Of a stretch of 64,000 nt of DNA, positions 11,851 to 24,847 are shown piece by piece. The notes beneath the pieces were generated by a model. The model was not told the DNA's origin, made no database searches, and saw only the letters and a list, made by a program, of their open reading frames with translations. The stretch is from Nymphaea colorata (taxonomy: Eukaryota > Streptophyta > Magnoliopsida > Nymphaeales > Nymphaeaceae). Made by a program: the position numbers and the translations under genes. Location of the stretch: NCBI RefSeq assembly GCF_008831285.2, contig NC_045138.2:35951115-36015114 (forward strand). Direction: 5' to 3'. Position 1 is the first letter of the stretch; each line of letters starts with the position of its first letter.

Positions 11851-12397
11851 GATTAAATGTATGCTTTTTTACTCCTTACAAGAAGAGTTCATTTGAAATA
11901 CTTTCAAAACTAAGGTGAATGGTGCACGCTCTTCCAATGTGATGTGAATGCTTCTCCCTTTGTTCACTGGCGTTTTGTATTTGCTTTCTGATAAAAGGCT
12001 TCTAAGTTTTTTGTTTTTTCTTATTTATTGCTGATGAAGTTGTACTTGTAAATAAAATATTCTCTGGAAATAAATACAAAGATATTGAAATTGAAGGTTT
12101 TGTTCAGTACAAACGTCAGACAGAATTAAACATCGGACAGAACTGATAGATCGGACAAGACAAAAACAAACGTCAAACAGGACAGACAGAACAGATAGAA
12201 CAGACACACACGAAACAAACGCCGGACAAAAAGAACATAGTGTTCTGTTCCTAAAATCATCAAACGGTGGACAAGGAACACCATTGTCCATGAAGACATG
12301 ACAGTGGTGTAATGGACAGGACGTCCTGTCTGTCTTGTCCCAGTGGACAGCAATCAAACGACCTCCATGGAACACCAGATTTGACTTTTCAACAAGT

Positions 12398-12770
12398 GGT
12401 GTGTGCTTAAATATGCAGTGCCGGGCTGGGGGGCAGGCCATCCGTTTTTGGGATTTTAAAAATTCAAGATTTAGATATTATACTTTAAAAAAAAAAATTT
12501 GCTTGGCCCTTGTGAAAGTTTTGAAAACTATAATGAACCCCTTTCAAAAAAAACAAAATTTGTAGCCCCCCAACAAGAAAATCCCAGCTCCACCAGACTT
12601 CAATTCCAATATATATCTTGAAGTTATTAAATTAACAAGGCCAATTCTGATGAAGTGGACTCTATGCAGAAATAAATGTTCAGCCTTTTACAATAGATCT
12701 AGATACTCATTTTTTGCTTCTTCAAGCTCTAAGATATGCACAATGTATAACTGAAAGTGAATCTTTTGAA
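12398..12770 (+). repeat. Dispersed repeat, copy C
   Basis: Matches the left part of copy B (2805-3205) and of copy A (890-1140). Shared stretches include GTGAAAGTTTTGAAAACTAT, CCCAGCTCCACCA, AATTCCAATATATATCTTGA and GCACAATGTATAACTGAAAG. It begins just right of the TIR transposon end. Confidence 0.65.
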
Positions 12771-12814
12771 GGTTTGGCATTCTGCTGCTTAATATAAACT
12801 TAATCGAACTTTGA

Positions 12815-12917
<103 letters not shown>

Positions 12918-13212
12918 CCTGTAGTTCATTTTTTCATAAGATGAGGAAGAGAGTGAAAGGAAGAGATAGTTAATCCCACTAGAACATAAACAGCAGTGCC
13001 CACAGAAATCGAATCATTTTCCTAGTACCGATACGCCATCCAAAACATTATTACAAAAGGGATGGAGGTGCCAATGTCAGTTTCCACATCAAGCGGTGTC
13101 CATGAAGTCTTTACCCTCCTCATGGTGAGCATTGCCATCTCCATGTAGGAAGAAACGATGGGCCGTCCTCACCAATTCAAGGCAAATGTCTAGCACAGCA
13201 GGATGAGGGCAT

Positions 13213-13883
13213 TGTTATAGTCGTATCCCCAAATAAGAATGCTTCAACAATAATAAAAGATGGCAAACCACCACAAAACTACTAAAAACGGAATCACAGG
13301 GCAGTGAGCATAAGATCGAATTTTCAACACCAATATTGCAGCAATATATGTCAAGATATATGCTAAACAATGCAGAAAATAAGAGACACCAATTTACGCG
13401 GAAAAACCCCAATAATGGGGTAAAAAACCACGAGCAAGAGAGATATATATTTATACTTCAAAGAGGCAATACAACTACGTTGTTCTTCTTGCAGAGAATA
13501 GCATAAATCATTCTCAAGAATGAATGCATAAGAAAACAACAAGAAAAGAAATCACATATGTTCTTCTTTTCTCTCTTGTTTTCTTCACTTTCCCTCTCTA
13601 CACTTCAACCCACACGGCTGCCCAAACCCACAACCATGCTCTTCTTCCTCTTTCCTTCTTGCCTTCCTTCTCCCCTTCTCTTCTTTGCTTTCTTCTTCCC
13701 CTTCTCCTAGCTTGGTGTGAGCCACGACGGAAGCCTCTCTTCCTTTTTTTCAAAAGAGCCAAAAAAGAGAGAGAGAGGGTCGTCGTGAGAGCTGGGGCAC
13801 CATCGTGGGTGCCCTCTCCTTTCTCCCGCCCGTCACTTAACTAACGGGTCGGGTCGGGTCTTGAGGCTGGACCGAACCCAACA
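13213..13883 (-). repeat. Left (3') LTR of copia-1
   Basis: Starts TGTTATAG and ends CCCAACA on the plus strand, and is followed by a pyrimidine tract that is the complement of the polypurine tract. It is 671 bases long, about the same as its partner. Confidence 0.9.
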
Positions 13884-16800
13884 AACTCCCCCTCCAGCAT
13901 CAAGAGATGGATCATACCTGCAAAATGAACAAAATGAATACACTGCCTTAAAAGCAGTCATCCCAACTAAGTCTCTACACATATTATGTTTCTCCTTATG
14001 TAGAGACTTCGTCATCATATCTGCAGGATTCTTCTCTGTCTCTATCTTCTCTAACTGAATCAGTTTTTACTCAAACACATCACGAATCCAAAGATATCTG
14101 ACATCAATGTGCTTGGTCCTTGAGTGGAACGCTGAATTCTTCGTCAAATGTATAGCGCTTTGGCTATCACAATGCAACACATAGGTCTTCTGACCAAGGC
14201 CTATATCATGAAAAAAACTCTTCATCCACAACAACTCTTTACAAGCTTCAGTTGCTGCAATATATTCTGCCTCTGTGGTGGAAAGAGCAACACACTTATG
14301 CAACCTGGACTGCCATGATACAACTCCCCTTGCAAAAGTAAAAACATAACCAGAAAGAGACTTTCTAGAGTTCAAGTCACCTATCTCTGTATTAGATTCA
14401 CCAAAACATAAACAGTAATTCAAAGTATGTTTAAGATACCTTATGATCCACTCCACTGCTGCCCAATGCTCCTTGCTTGGATTTGACAAGAACCTGTTGA
14501 CTACACCAATTGCATAAGCCATGTCTGGGCATGTGCAAACCATAGCATACATAAGACTCCCTACTGTGGAGGCATAGGGTACATTCTCCATTCTTTCTTT
14601 CTCATCTGCTGAGGATGGACATTGCTCATTTCCCAATTTAAAATGTGCTAATAAAGGTGTACTAACTGTTTTGGCATCTTTCATGTTGAACTTACTAAGC
14701 ACATTCTCAATGTATTTCTCTTGATAACCACAACTTTTTGGTCTTCCTATCATGAACAATCCGCATGCCTAACAATTGTTGTGTTGGCCCCAAGTCTTTC
14801 ATATCAAAGAATTTGTCCATATCCTTATTCAATTGACTAATCAATTGACAATCATGTCCAACAATAAGCATGTCATCTACATATAACAACAAGATAATGA
14901 AGCTACCTGATGAGAACTCTCTGATGTAGACACAATGATCTACGGCTGACCTGCGATACTTTTGATTTATCATAAATGCATCAAATTTCTTGTACCATTG
15001 TTTAGGTGCTTGTTTAAGTCCATACAAGCTCTTCTTCAACTTACAAACCATGTATTTCTTCCTGACAACCACAAAACCTTCTGGCTGTGTCATCTAGATT
15101 TCTTCCTCTAGATCTCCATGAAGAAAAGCAGTTTTTACATCTAACTGCTCCAACTCCAAGTCTAGAGATGCCATCAAACCAAATATTACCCTTATAGATG
15201 ACATTTTAACCATAGGAAAAAAAAAATTCATCAAAATCAATACATCTTTCCTACTTGAAACCTTTCACCATTAACCGAACTTTGTATCTCAACTTGCCTT
15301 GATCTTCATTTTTAAGCTTGTAGACCCATTTGTTCTGCAACACTTTCTTACCTTTTTGTAGCTTTACCAAATCAAAAGTGTGATTCTTATACAAAGAATT
15401 AATCTCTTCCCACATAGCTTTAATCCATTCATCTTTATGCATATCATCTAGCACCTCTACATAGCATTCTAGCTCTCCACTATCTGTAAACATAATATAT
15501 TCATCAGTAGAATATTTAGTAGATGGTATACATGTTCTTTTACCTCTTCCCAATTGCTCCTCAATTGGTTCTGAATGAGAAGGAAGCTCCCCCTGCAACT
15601 CATGTTCATGATTAGTTTGAGTTTCATAGGGCTGCCATCTGTATACTGCTCATCTGCCTCTCTTTCCTCTTCCTCTATATCTTCATTAGTCTCACCATGC
15701 TCAGATGAAAGTTCTTCAGGTTCTGCATAGGTGGGCTCATGAACACCACTAGCATTCACACACGACTTCGTGTCTCCCATGACATCTTCAATAGTCTGAT
15801 CCTCTCTGAAGACAATATCATGACTCCTGTAGATTTTGTTATTCTTTGGATCCCATAACCTGTAACCAAATTCATCATCTGCATAACCAAGAAATATCAG
15901 AGGAATAGCTTTATCATCTAGTTTGGTCCTATGTTCTTTAGGTACATACATAAATGCTTTGCAACCAAAAACTTTGAGGTGATCATACTTAACATCTTCA
16001 TCTAACCAAATTTTCTGTGGAATGTTTCCATCTAGAGGCACTGAAGGAGAACTGTTTATTAAATAAACTACAGTACGCATTGCCTCTGCCCAAAAATAAT
16101 TAGGCAACTTAGAGTTAAATAACAAACTTCTAACTCTCTCAATTATAGTTCTATTCATCCTTTCTGCAATTCCATTATGCTGTGGAGTATAGGGAACTGT
16201 CTTTTCATGTCTAATACCATGCTTTAAACAATACTCTCGTAAAGAATATGCTATTTACTCACCACCATTATCTGCACGCAGTCTCTTTATCTTCTTACCA
16301 GTCTCGCGCTCAACCGATGCATGAAAAGTCATGAAGATACTACTTACTTCACTTTTGCTTTTCATTGTAAAGACTCACACCTTCCTAGATGCATCATCAA
16401 TAAATGTAACAAAATAGCATGCTCCACCTTTAGATGTCACATTTATAGGTCCACATACATCTGAATAAACTAAATCTAATACATGTTTAGTTTTTGAAAA
16501 GCGCTTTTTCTGAAAGGAAACTCGATGCAACTTACTTACCAACCAAACAATGATCACATGGAGATATCTCTGTACCATCTGCCTTTGGCAACAAATTCTT
16601 CTTGGTGAACAAGTCGATTCCTCTTTGACTCATGTGACCTAACCTCTTATGCCACAAATCTGACGAAGTTCCACCAGTAACTGCATTGAGATCCACACTA
16701 CTGATTCGAGACTTCATCCCATACAAAGAGCCAAATCTGTCACCTCTAGCCAACACTAGTGCTCCCTTTGTCAGTTTTCAACCTGTCTAACTAAACGAAG

Positions 16801-17892
16801 TACAATATTCATCATCACTTAGTTTTCCTGCAGAAATCAGATTCATCATAAGATCTGGAACATGTCTTACATCTCTCAAAGTTAACTTGCATCTTGTGCT
16901 CGTCTGAATGCAAACATCTTTTATCCCAACAATCTTTGAAGTGTCACTGTTGCTCGTGTGAACTACTCCAAAATCATCTACTCTATAGGATAAGAATAAC
17001 TCTCTACATGGTGTGGCATGATATGATGCTCCAGTATCTAAAATTCATGTAGAATCACCATTCTGAACTATAAGACAATCATTTTCTTCAGACAAAAATA
17101 ATACTACCTCATCATCTGAAGCAACTACAGTGTACTCTTTTGGCTTCACATTCTCTTGACTCTTCTTTTTTTGTTCTTTTTCTTCTTTTCATTTTCTGCA
17201 ATCAATCTTCTTCTGCCCTAGAATACCACAGTGAAAGCATTTACATGTCATATTGTGGTAGCATTTACCACAATAATACTACCTCCTTGTTTCTTCATTT
17301 AAAATGTTGCTCGTTACATGTTTCATCGTAAGCACACTATCTGGAGCGGAGTTGCTCAAAGAAACAACTAAAGTCTCCCAACTGTCGGAAAGAGAACTAT
17401 GCAACAAGAGTGTTTGTAACTCATCATCTAATATCATTTTCATGGCTGACAACTGATTGACTATGCTTTGCACTTCATTCAAATGCTTTTACACTGGTTT
17501 TCCCTCTCTAAGTTTTAGATTTACCAATTGCCTAATAAAGAAAGCCGTGTTCCCAGTTGTTTTCCTTTCTTAAAGATCATGCAACATCTGCCATAATGAC
17601 TTTGCACTTGTCTCTGCGGATACCAAATGAAAAACATAATCATCTAACTATTGTCTGATGGTGCCAATGGTTTTCCTATCCAATAACTTTCATTTTTCAT
17701 CTGTCATATTCGCTGGCTTCTGGTTCTCAGTTGGTGCATACAGGTGTTTACAATATAGCAAATCTTCCATTTTGGCTTTCCATATTGTCCAATTGTTCCC
17801 ATTTAGAGAAACCATCCTAGTAGGGGTCGACTTCATCTTTTAATAAGAATGCACACAACCAACCTGACGCTAACCTGTCTCAGATACCACTT

Positions 17893-18565
17893 TGTTATAG
17901 TTGTATCCCCCAATAAGAATGATTCAACAACAATAAAAGAGGACAAACCACCACAAAACTGCTAAAAACGGAATCACAGGGCAGCGAACATAAGATCGAA
18001 TATTTCAACACCAATATTGCAGCAATATATGTCAAGATATATGCTAAACAATGCAGAAAATAAGAGACACCAATTTACGTGGAAAAACCCCTAATAATGG
18101 GGTAAAAAACCACGGGCAAGAGAGATATATATTTGTACTTCAAAAAGGCAATACAACTACGTTGTTCTTCTTCCAGAGAATAGCATAAATCATTCTCAAG
18201 AATGAATGCACAAGAAAACAACAAGAAAAGAAATCACCTATGTTCTTCTTTTCTTTCCCTTGTTTTCTTCACTTTCTCTCTCTACACTTGAACCCACACG
18301 GCGGCCCAAACCCACAACCGTGCTCTTCTTCCTCTTTCCTTCTTGTCTTCCTTCTCCCCTTCTCTTCTTTGCTTTCTTCTTCCCCTTCTCCTTGCTTGGT
18401 GTGAGCCACAAAGGAAGCCTCTTCCTTTTCTTCAAAGGAGCCAAAAAAGAAAGAGAGAGGGTCGTCGTGAGAGCTAGGGCACCATCGTGGGTGCCCTCTC
18501 CTTTCTCCCGCCCGTCACTTAAGTGACGGGTCGGGTCAAGTCTTGAGGCTGGACCCGACCCAACA
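17893..18565 (-). repeat. Right (5') LTR of copia-1
   Basis: Starts TGTTATAG and ends CCCAACA, 673 bases. It is preceded on the plus strand by the complement of the tRNA primer binding site (near 17878-17891). Confidence 0.9.
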
Positions 18566-19351
18566 GACATTTGGTAGCTGCCAACCGGCGGTACTCTTTG
18601 TTCATTTTTTTCCACCCATCTCTAATCAGACCCTCCTCTCTTCATCTCCTCCTTCATCAAATTGAACATACATATATAATGGAACCATTATATGTAACTC
18701 TGTTATACATTTCTGATACATAATTGGTAAATTAAGATGCTAATTAAGGTCAACTCTAAAGTTCCAAGATCATCAAGTAGACGCGAAAGCATGGCCGACG
18801 TCTTTATGAGACTCAAGTTCTTGTCTGTGTTCAGATATGTGGCTTTGCCCTCTATATTTTGCTGCACAAGGAAATAAACATGGAAGAAGCCCAGATGACA
18901 ACCTATGGATATCCACGCGTTGTCCAAGTATTCTTGCAGCTTTGGCGTATGCCCACTGCAAAACCATTCTGCTTCCACGAAAAGCACTTTGCAAAAATCA
19001 GTCCACTGAAAGATTAGACGTTCGATCGAGGATTGAAGATCAATTTTATGCAGTAGTACGAGTGACGTGATCCATCAATCAAAGTGCATGAAATTAACCA
19101 AGAAGTCATGCAAAATCAATGCAAAAATCAGGAAATAACTACACTGTATAATTCTGAATAGAGTACTTACCGCTCCGGTCAAGTAAGGTAAGAAGTTTAA
19201 ACCTTTCTCCGACTTGAAATCTTGTCAAATTCGTCGGTTGTATGTTAGAGAGCGAGAAAGCATATCCTCATGTACTCTGGAAGCTCTCTCTGAGCATATC
19301 CAATATCCCATCTGCAAAATGGACGCATTAATTAGCCATATTAGCAAGGAG

Positions 19352-19898
19352 TGTTCGAAAACGTGTAATGCGGGCCCTATATATAACTCAAATCCGAACT
19401 CAAATTTATGCGAAAAAAATCCAGCATAGTCTCGACGTCCAAAATGATACTCAATAATAACTTTGGCAGAGTATACTTAATAACAACTTAATAACAACAC
19501 CAACAAAATTCACAAAATGAACTTGCTATTTTTAATAATAAAATATTACATGAACACCAAGAGTCTAAGAAAGACTCACTCACTAGCTCACGTAATGAGC
19601 TACCCCACTTACACACCTTGCTGTACTCGTACCACCCAAGCAGCTCACGAAGTGAGCATACCCACTCAAGACACACTTTCTTTTTACACACACTCAACTC
19701 ACAATCTTTTACACACATCACTTACATACCCATCATCCCTATTTATAGGGAGAGGAAGTCGGTGGTGGATGCTTCCACCGACTTCCACATTTTTTTTCTT
19801 TATTATTTTTGTTAATCATGACATCCACCGCCCTTGCAAAAGAAAGAGGCTACGAGCCTCTTGAGTCATCTCGACTCTTCCAAGAGAGACTCTCTACA
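19352..19898 (-). repeat. Left (3') LTR of copia-2
   Basis: Begins TGTTCGAAAACG and ends CTCTCTACA, followed by the complement of the polypurine tract (ATCTCCCCCTC). Length 547 bases. Confidence 0.85.
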
Positions 19899-22815
19899 AT
19901 CTCCCCCTCATTACCGACTCTCTACTTATGACTCTCAACATTCTTCAAACTTGGTGAACGTTTGCACTGACAATCCTTTGGTACGAGTTTTCAGGTCTCG
20001 TTATGCTCAAATGTCTTCATTTCATCTTTCATTGCAGCATATCATTTTTCAACATCTTTTGCTTCTTCAAAAGAAGCTGGCTCGATCTCCTCCATGATGG
20101 CACAGTCTGCATTTACATACTTGAGATTTGGTTTTGGTATTCTCATTGATCTTCTTAGTGTTATGGGTGCTTCTTCTAGCTCTTCAAATTGTGATGGTCT
20201 TTCTTCTTCTGCAGTTCTTTGTTGGATTGGACTGACTCCAGTTCTTCATGGATCCGCACGTTATTCTTGTCTTGGGCTATGAACTTGTTTATCTGGTCGT
20301 CTTGCTTCTAGAACTTCCGATTTAGGTTCGCCTTGATTCATCTCGAATTGTATTTTGTTTTGAACATCTCTCTCAAGAACTGGAGAGTCTGGAAGCATCT
20401 TCTTCTCTTCTGACCACCACGATGATGCTTCATCGAAGATGACGTCGCGCGAAACATGAACTTGTCCTGTGCTAGGATTAGTACATCTCCATCCCTTTCG
20501 ATATGGATCATATCCGACAAATACACACCTCTGTGCCTTCTTATCGAACTTAGTCTTGTGCTGCTCAGATATAAAAACATAACATACACAACCAAAAATC
20601 TAAAATAACTCACAGATGGCTTCTTTTTATAGAGCATTTCTAAAAACATAACATACACAACCAAAAATCTAAAATAACTCACAGATGGCTTCTTTTTATG
20701 GAGCATTTCATATGGAGACTTAAAATTAAATCTCGGCATTGGTAGTCGATTGATTACGTGTACAGCGGTGCTGACACATTCTGCCCAAAATCTTGGTGGC
20801 ATGTTCTTTGCATGCATCATCCTTCGACATGTTTCTGCTATGTGACGGTTCTTCCGTTCTGCCACTCCATTTTGTTGAGGCGTATAGGCACAAGTAAATT
20901 GTCTTCGAATACCATGTTGTCTCATATACGCCATAAACATATTGGATGTATATTCGCCACCATTATCGGTTCGTAGGCACCGAATTCTGTACCCAAGTTC
21001 TTTTTCCACCATCTGATGAAACTCCTTAAATTTTTCAAGTGCTTCAGACTTTTCTTTCATGAAATAGACCCAAGTATATCTTGAAAAATCATCAATAAAA
21101 GTGATAAAATACCACTTACCTCCAACTGATGGGTCTGGTACTTTGCCGAATATATCTGAATGCACAAGCTCAAATGGTGCTTTAGCTCTATACTTCGATT
21201 CTTTGAATGGCCTCTTGTGCACCTTTCCATACTGACATCCAGGGCATACTTTGTCTGTACGCATCTCAAGCTTGGGCAGGCCAATCAACTGCCCTTTATT
21301 AGACATCTCCCGGAGTTTGTTGTATCCAACATGAGCGAGTCTCTCATGCCAAATATCTACAGTGTCATGCTTCTTTGCTTTGTCAATATATGTTGTTTCT
21401 GCGGACAAGACATATATTGACTCAACTTTCATTCCTTCAAACATGGGAGTTCCTTGAACATCTGCATCCTTATAAACTTTTACATCATTTGGGCCAAACA
21501 CAACATAGTGCCCTAAAGCTGTAAGTTGTGGCACAGACAACAGATTCTTAGTCATTCCTGGAACATGATAAACATACCATAAAATCCGGTCTTTGCCAAA
21601 GTTGGCTACAACCTCTGCTTCTCCAATATGTGCCACTGGGAGCTTTGTGTTGTTAGCAGTAACAACAACTTGATTTCCATCATGTTCTTTCATACTTACA
21701 AACTTGTTCTCATCACCAGTCATATGATTTGAGCATCCAGAATCAATTATCCAATCAGTTTGATAATTGATCTTCTCTTCTTTTCCTTTTACTGGTTTTG
21801 TATTAGCAGAATTACATCTTTCTTGTGTAATATCTTCTTTAACCTCCATTGAGTACAGAAATGAACTTTTCTGTACAGTTTCGTTAGCTCCCCAATATTG
21901 CTTATTTGTCATGACTGTATTTCCTTCATCTATTCTGACTCTGTAGTCATGAGCAATATGACCTAATTTTCCACATCTAAAACATTTCTTCTTTGGTCTC
22001 CATTGCTGTGCAGTTTCTCTTATTTTCTTTTCTATATTTTTCTCTTTCTTGTCAACATTCCTACTTGGAGACCAAATGACTGGCTTAGCTGGCCAACGTG
22101 ATCTCTGACCCTTACTAAACAACGCTTCCTCATTATTTCCTTTGAGAGAAAGCCCAACCATTTGCTTCGCTAACGTTTCTTGATTGATCAAGAGATTCTC
22201 TAATTCCAACAAAGTTGGTTGAACTGGCCAGCCTTGAAAACTAATTATAAAACTGCCAAATTCTGGACGAAGTCCACGAACAAGGATTCTCCGTATACGT
22301 GCCTCACTAATTTTAGACTCATGGTCAATTTGAGAAATTTCTCTACAGATATTTTTACCCTTCATAAAATACTCTGGTATCAACATGTTTCCCTGAGTTA
22401 ATGTAGCTAACTCATTTTCCAACAATTGTAGGCGGGCGTCATTAGCTCGTGAAAATAGGGTTGCAAAAGCATCTCATGCTTCTTTAGGAGTTGTAGCATC
22501 TCGTATATGCTCTAATAAATCTTTCTCGATTGATACTTTAATTGCCAATAGAGTTTTTCCTGCTTTGATCATCCATTTCTTCTTCACTTCCTCGTCGACA
22601 GGAATATTTGTGTCTGATCCCAAACTATCTTTCATAATTCCTGTCCTAGAAAATATGGCTCCATGCAGGATTTTCAATAGCCATAATTGCTATTGTTAAG
22701 CTTCTTAATATTATTTAATGCAACCGCTAATGCCACCATAATTTCATAATATAATTGGCCCAATTAATCTCACCAGTAAAACGGCCCTCAGACAGAACCT
22801 CGCTCTGATACCACT

Positions 22816-23401
22816 TGTTGGAAAAACGAAATGCGAGCCCTATATATAACTCAAATCCGAACTCAAATTTATGCGAAAAAAATCCAGCAGAGTCTCGACA
22901 TCCAAAATGATACTCAATAATAACTTTGGCAGAGTATACTTAATAACAACTTAATAACAACACCAACGAAATTCACAAAATGAACTTGCTATTTTTAATA
23001 ATAAAATATTACATGAACACCAAGAGTCTAAGAAAGACTCACCTCACTAGCTCACGTAATGAGCTACCCCACTTACACACCTTGCTGCACTCGTACCACC
23101 CAAGCAGCTCACACCTTGCTGCACTCGTACCACCCAAGAAGCTCACGAAGTGAGCATACCCACTCAAGACACTTTTTCTTTTCAAACACACTCAACTCAC
23201 AATTTTTTACACACCACTTACATACCCATCATCCCTATTTATAGGGAGAGGAAGTCGATGGTGGATGTTTCCACCTACTTCCACATTTTTTTTCTTTATT
23301 ATTTTTGTTAATCATGACATCCACCGCCCTTGCAAAAGAAAGAGGCTAGGAGCCTCTTGAGTCATCTCGACTCTTCCAAGAGAGTGGTGATGACTCTCTA
23401 A
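22816..23401 (-). repeat. Right (5') LTR of copia-2
   Basis: Begins TGTTGGAAAAACG directly beside the primer binding site complement and ends near 23401. It is about 40 bases longer than its partner, chiefly because CAGCTCACACCTTGCTGCAC and neighbouring bases are repeated near 23070-23138. Confidence 0.85.
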
Positions 23402-24847
23402 AGGGAGAAAATGAAAAAGGCATACAGCTAAAACATTAATTAATGGTGTTATCCACTCTGTTAGCTCTGCAAGAGTTATGAACCTGAGAAAGCATTATGA
23501 ATACTATAGAAAGATTGATTGGTATGCAACCTTGACAGCTCTTTAACTTCTGTTTGGTATAAAGACTGCACATTGTTGAAGTCCAGCTTTGCTAGTTCGA
23601 GCAAGACTGGGCAATGGCCGGGCTGCTTTTCATACGCTTCAATATACTGCCTGGCTAGTGGCTTCCCACCTTAGCATCCTTTTGTGTAGGGGGAGGTCTA
23701 AGGCTCGAGCCACCTGTTGAGAAAGGTCCGTATCCGAGCCCATTTCCATGCCAATTTCCTCAAGGTGATGGCCTGCGAAAGCCATGGCTTCTTCCAATAC
23801 GTCCTCACCTTCAAAGCCAAGGTGTGATGCCTCGTAGTAGCTCAGCATCCCCCTTCACATCTTCTTTAAGGCTGCTCATAAAATGCCTAGTCTCGTCCTT
23901 ATAAGCATTGAAAACGTCTGCAATTCCATCAACGAAATAATCAAACAAGAACGTTAGATGGCACAAGTTCAAAATTCAAATGCTTTATCGGCAACGGCTT
24001 TTTTGAGCTTTAAGTTTTTTTAGTTAGATTAATAGAGTGTTCCAACTGCTAAACAGGGGTTGTTTGGTAACAATGACAGTAGGTAATTGTTTTATGTATC
24101 TATCCCAAATATTAAGGCTATGAAATACTATGTTATTGTATCCCATAAATCTGTCACCATATTTGGAGCATATACATATTGCTATTTTTGCCAAATGGCT
24201 ATTTATGTGAAAATTATAACCAAAAGTGAGGTGATCAAGAGAGAAACAAAATGTGAGCTAGCTATTCTTATGCTATGCCACGCATGTGAACAGTGAGGTG
24301 CATGTCTGGGTGATGTATTTTTTCAAAAAAAATATAAATATAAATGTTATATATATACATATATATATGTTATACATATATATATAAGTAATAAAAATTT
24401 AATTATTGTTTGGTTGATTATCATTTTATCAACCACTCAATGGAAAAAAAGGCAATTTATTTACTAATTCGTCATCGGATGACAACCATTTTTCTAAAAG
24501 AGGTCATCATTGGCGAAACTTTCCAAAAGAAAATAAAACATAGACGTCAAAAGAAATAACTGCAAAGAAATATATTCACCAGGTGAAACATCACGACCGT
24601 GTTGCCTCAACAATCTGAACCGAAGAGATACGTGGTGAAGGCTTCGATCTTCACACGATCCCTCGTCTTCTGATCTGCTTATCTTCTCCACGACACCCAT
24701 GATCTCCTTCTGGAATTGGTAAGCAACTCCCAATCTCTGGATGCTGTCCACCATCTCCATCAGTGCTACATCACCCCTGCAACTTTCCACTACCATTCTT
24801 CTCACATATCGTTTCAGCTGTTCAATGTCTTTCTCATCGCTCGAATC

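Larger units (their letters stand above)
9907..12365 (+). mobile_element. TIR DNA transposon, PIF/Harbinger-like, with captured gene DNA
   Basis: The left end reads GAGGCCGTTTGACAAGACA. The right end, read on the minus strand, begins GAGGTCGTTTGA and about 20 bases later continues GACAAGACAGACAGGACGTC. The ends therefore form imperfect terminal inverted repeats. Subterminal zones at both ends are rich in GGACAG and ACAGAACAGA motifs. Inside lie a GC-rich segment, a PPR gene fragment (10379-11315) and a piece of a Harbinger-type transposase (about 11475-11850). A TTA target duplication of the PIF kind is possible on the left, but I see no match on the right. The element looks old and non-autonomous. 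Ends are approximate. Confidence 0.55.
13213..18565 (-). mobile_element. Ty1/copia LTR retrotransposon (copia-1)
   Basis: Full-length LTR element with both LTRs, lying in minus orientation inside the last exon of psiTPS3. It has a primer binding site next to the right LTR (TGGTATC followed by GAGAC on the minus strand) and a purine tract next to the left LTR. Recognisable parts in element order are gag, zinc knuckle, protease, integrase, reverse transcriptase (YVDDM) and RNase H, the copia order. RNase H motifs such as KHIDVRY and the Tnt1-like RT suggest a Tork-type lineage (inference). The flanking 5-base duplication is GGCAT on the left and GACAT on the right. The coding region is broken in several places, so it is a fossil. 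LTRs differ by roughly 5-6% over the first 250 bases by eye, so the insertion is not very recent. Confidence 0.92.
19352..23401 (-). mobile_element. Ty1/copia LTR retrotransposon (copia-2), incomplete
   Basis: Minus-orientation copia element inside psiTPS3, about 4.05 kb between outer LTR ends. The primer binding site TGGTATCAGAGC borders the right LTR and a purine tract borders the left LTR. Recognisable parts are gag, a CFRCGKLGHIAHD zinc knuckle, protease (IDSGCSNHM), the GAG-pre-integrase region and integrase core (FELVHSDIFG, RTDNGGEY). I did not recognise reverse transcriptase or RNase H, and the element is short for the family, so it looks incomplete and non-autonomous. LTRs differ by only about 3-4% over the compared part, so it is probably no older than copia-1. 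The 5 bases outside the ends (AGGAG and AGGGA) are similar but not identical. Confidence 0.9.
13089..24847 (-). pseudogene. Terpene synthase pseudogene (psiTPS3) split by two copia elements
   Basis: Exons of one TPS lie in order on the minus strand: 24847-24580 (ending RLLRQHGRDVSP), 23917-23531 (DVFNAYKDE to QTEVKELSR), 19311-19171 (WDIGYAQRELPEYMRICF and LNFLPYLTGA), 19005-about 18754 (WTDFCKVLFVEAEWF to RLLDDLGT), and a last exon split into about 18700-18566 (LIRDGWKKMNKEYRRLAAT) and 13212-13089 (PAVLDICLELVRTAHRFF, LHGDG, stop). The HGDG tail separates it from TPS1 and TPS2 and points to a TPS-a/b-like type. Frame breaks occur near 23852 and 23643. The 19311-19171 exon carries an in-frame TAA and a frame change, and the 19005 exon lacks a GT donor. 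The exon with DDxxD, expected between 23531 and 19311, is not present. A possible RR-containing first exon lies near 25040-24990 but is too decayed to call. Confidence 0.88.

Noticed and set aside
13524-13844. Open frames within the copia-1 LTRs (also 18206-18615)
   Set aside because: Both LTRs carry the same pyrimidine-rich sequence. The frames are by-products of LTR composition.
18773-18994. Second minus-strand frame over the psiTPS3 exon
   Set aside because: Out-of-frame shadow of the TPS exon that reads WTDFCKVLFVEAEWF.
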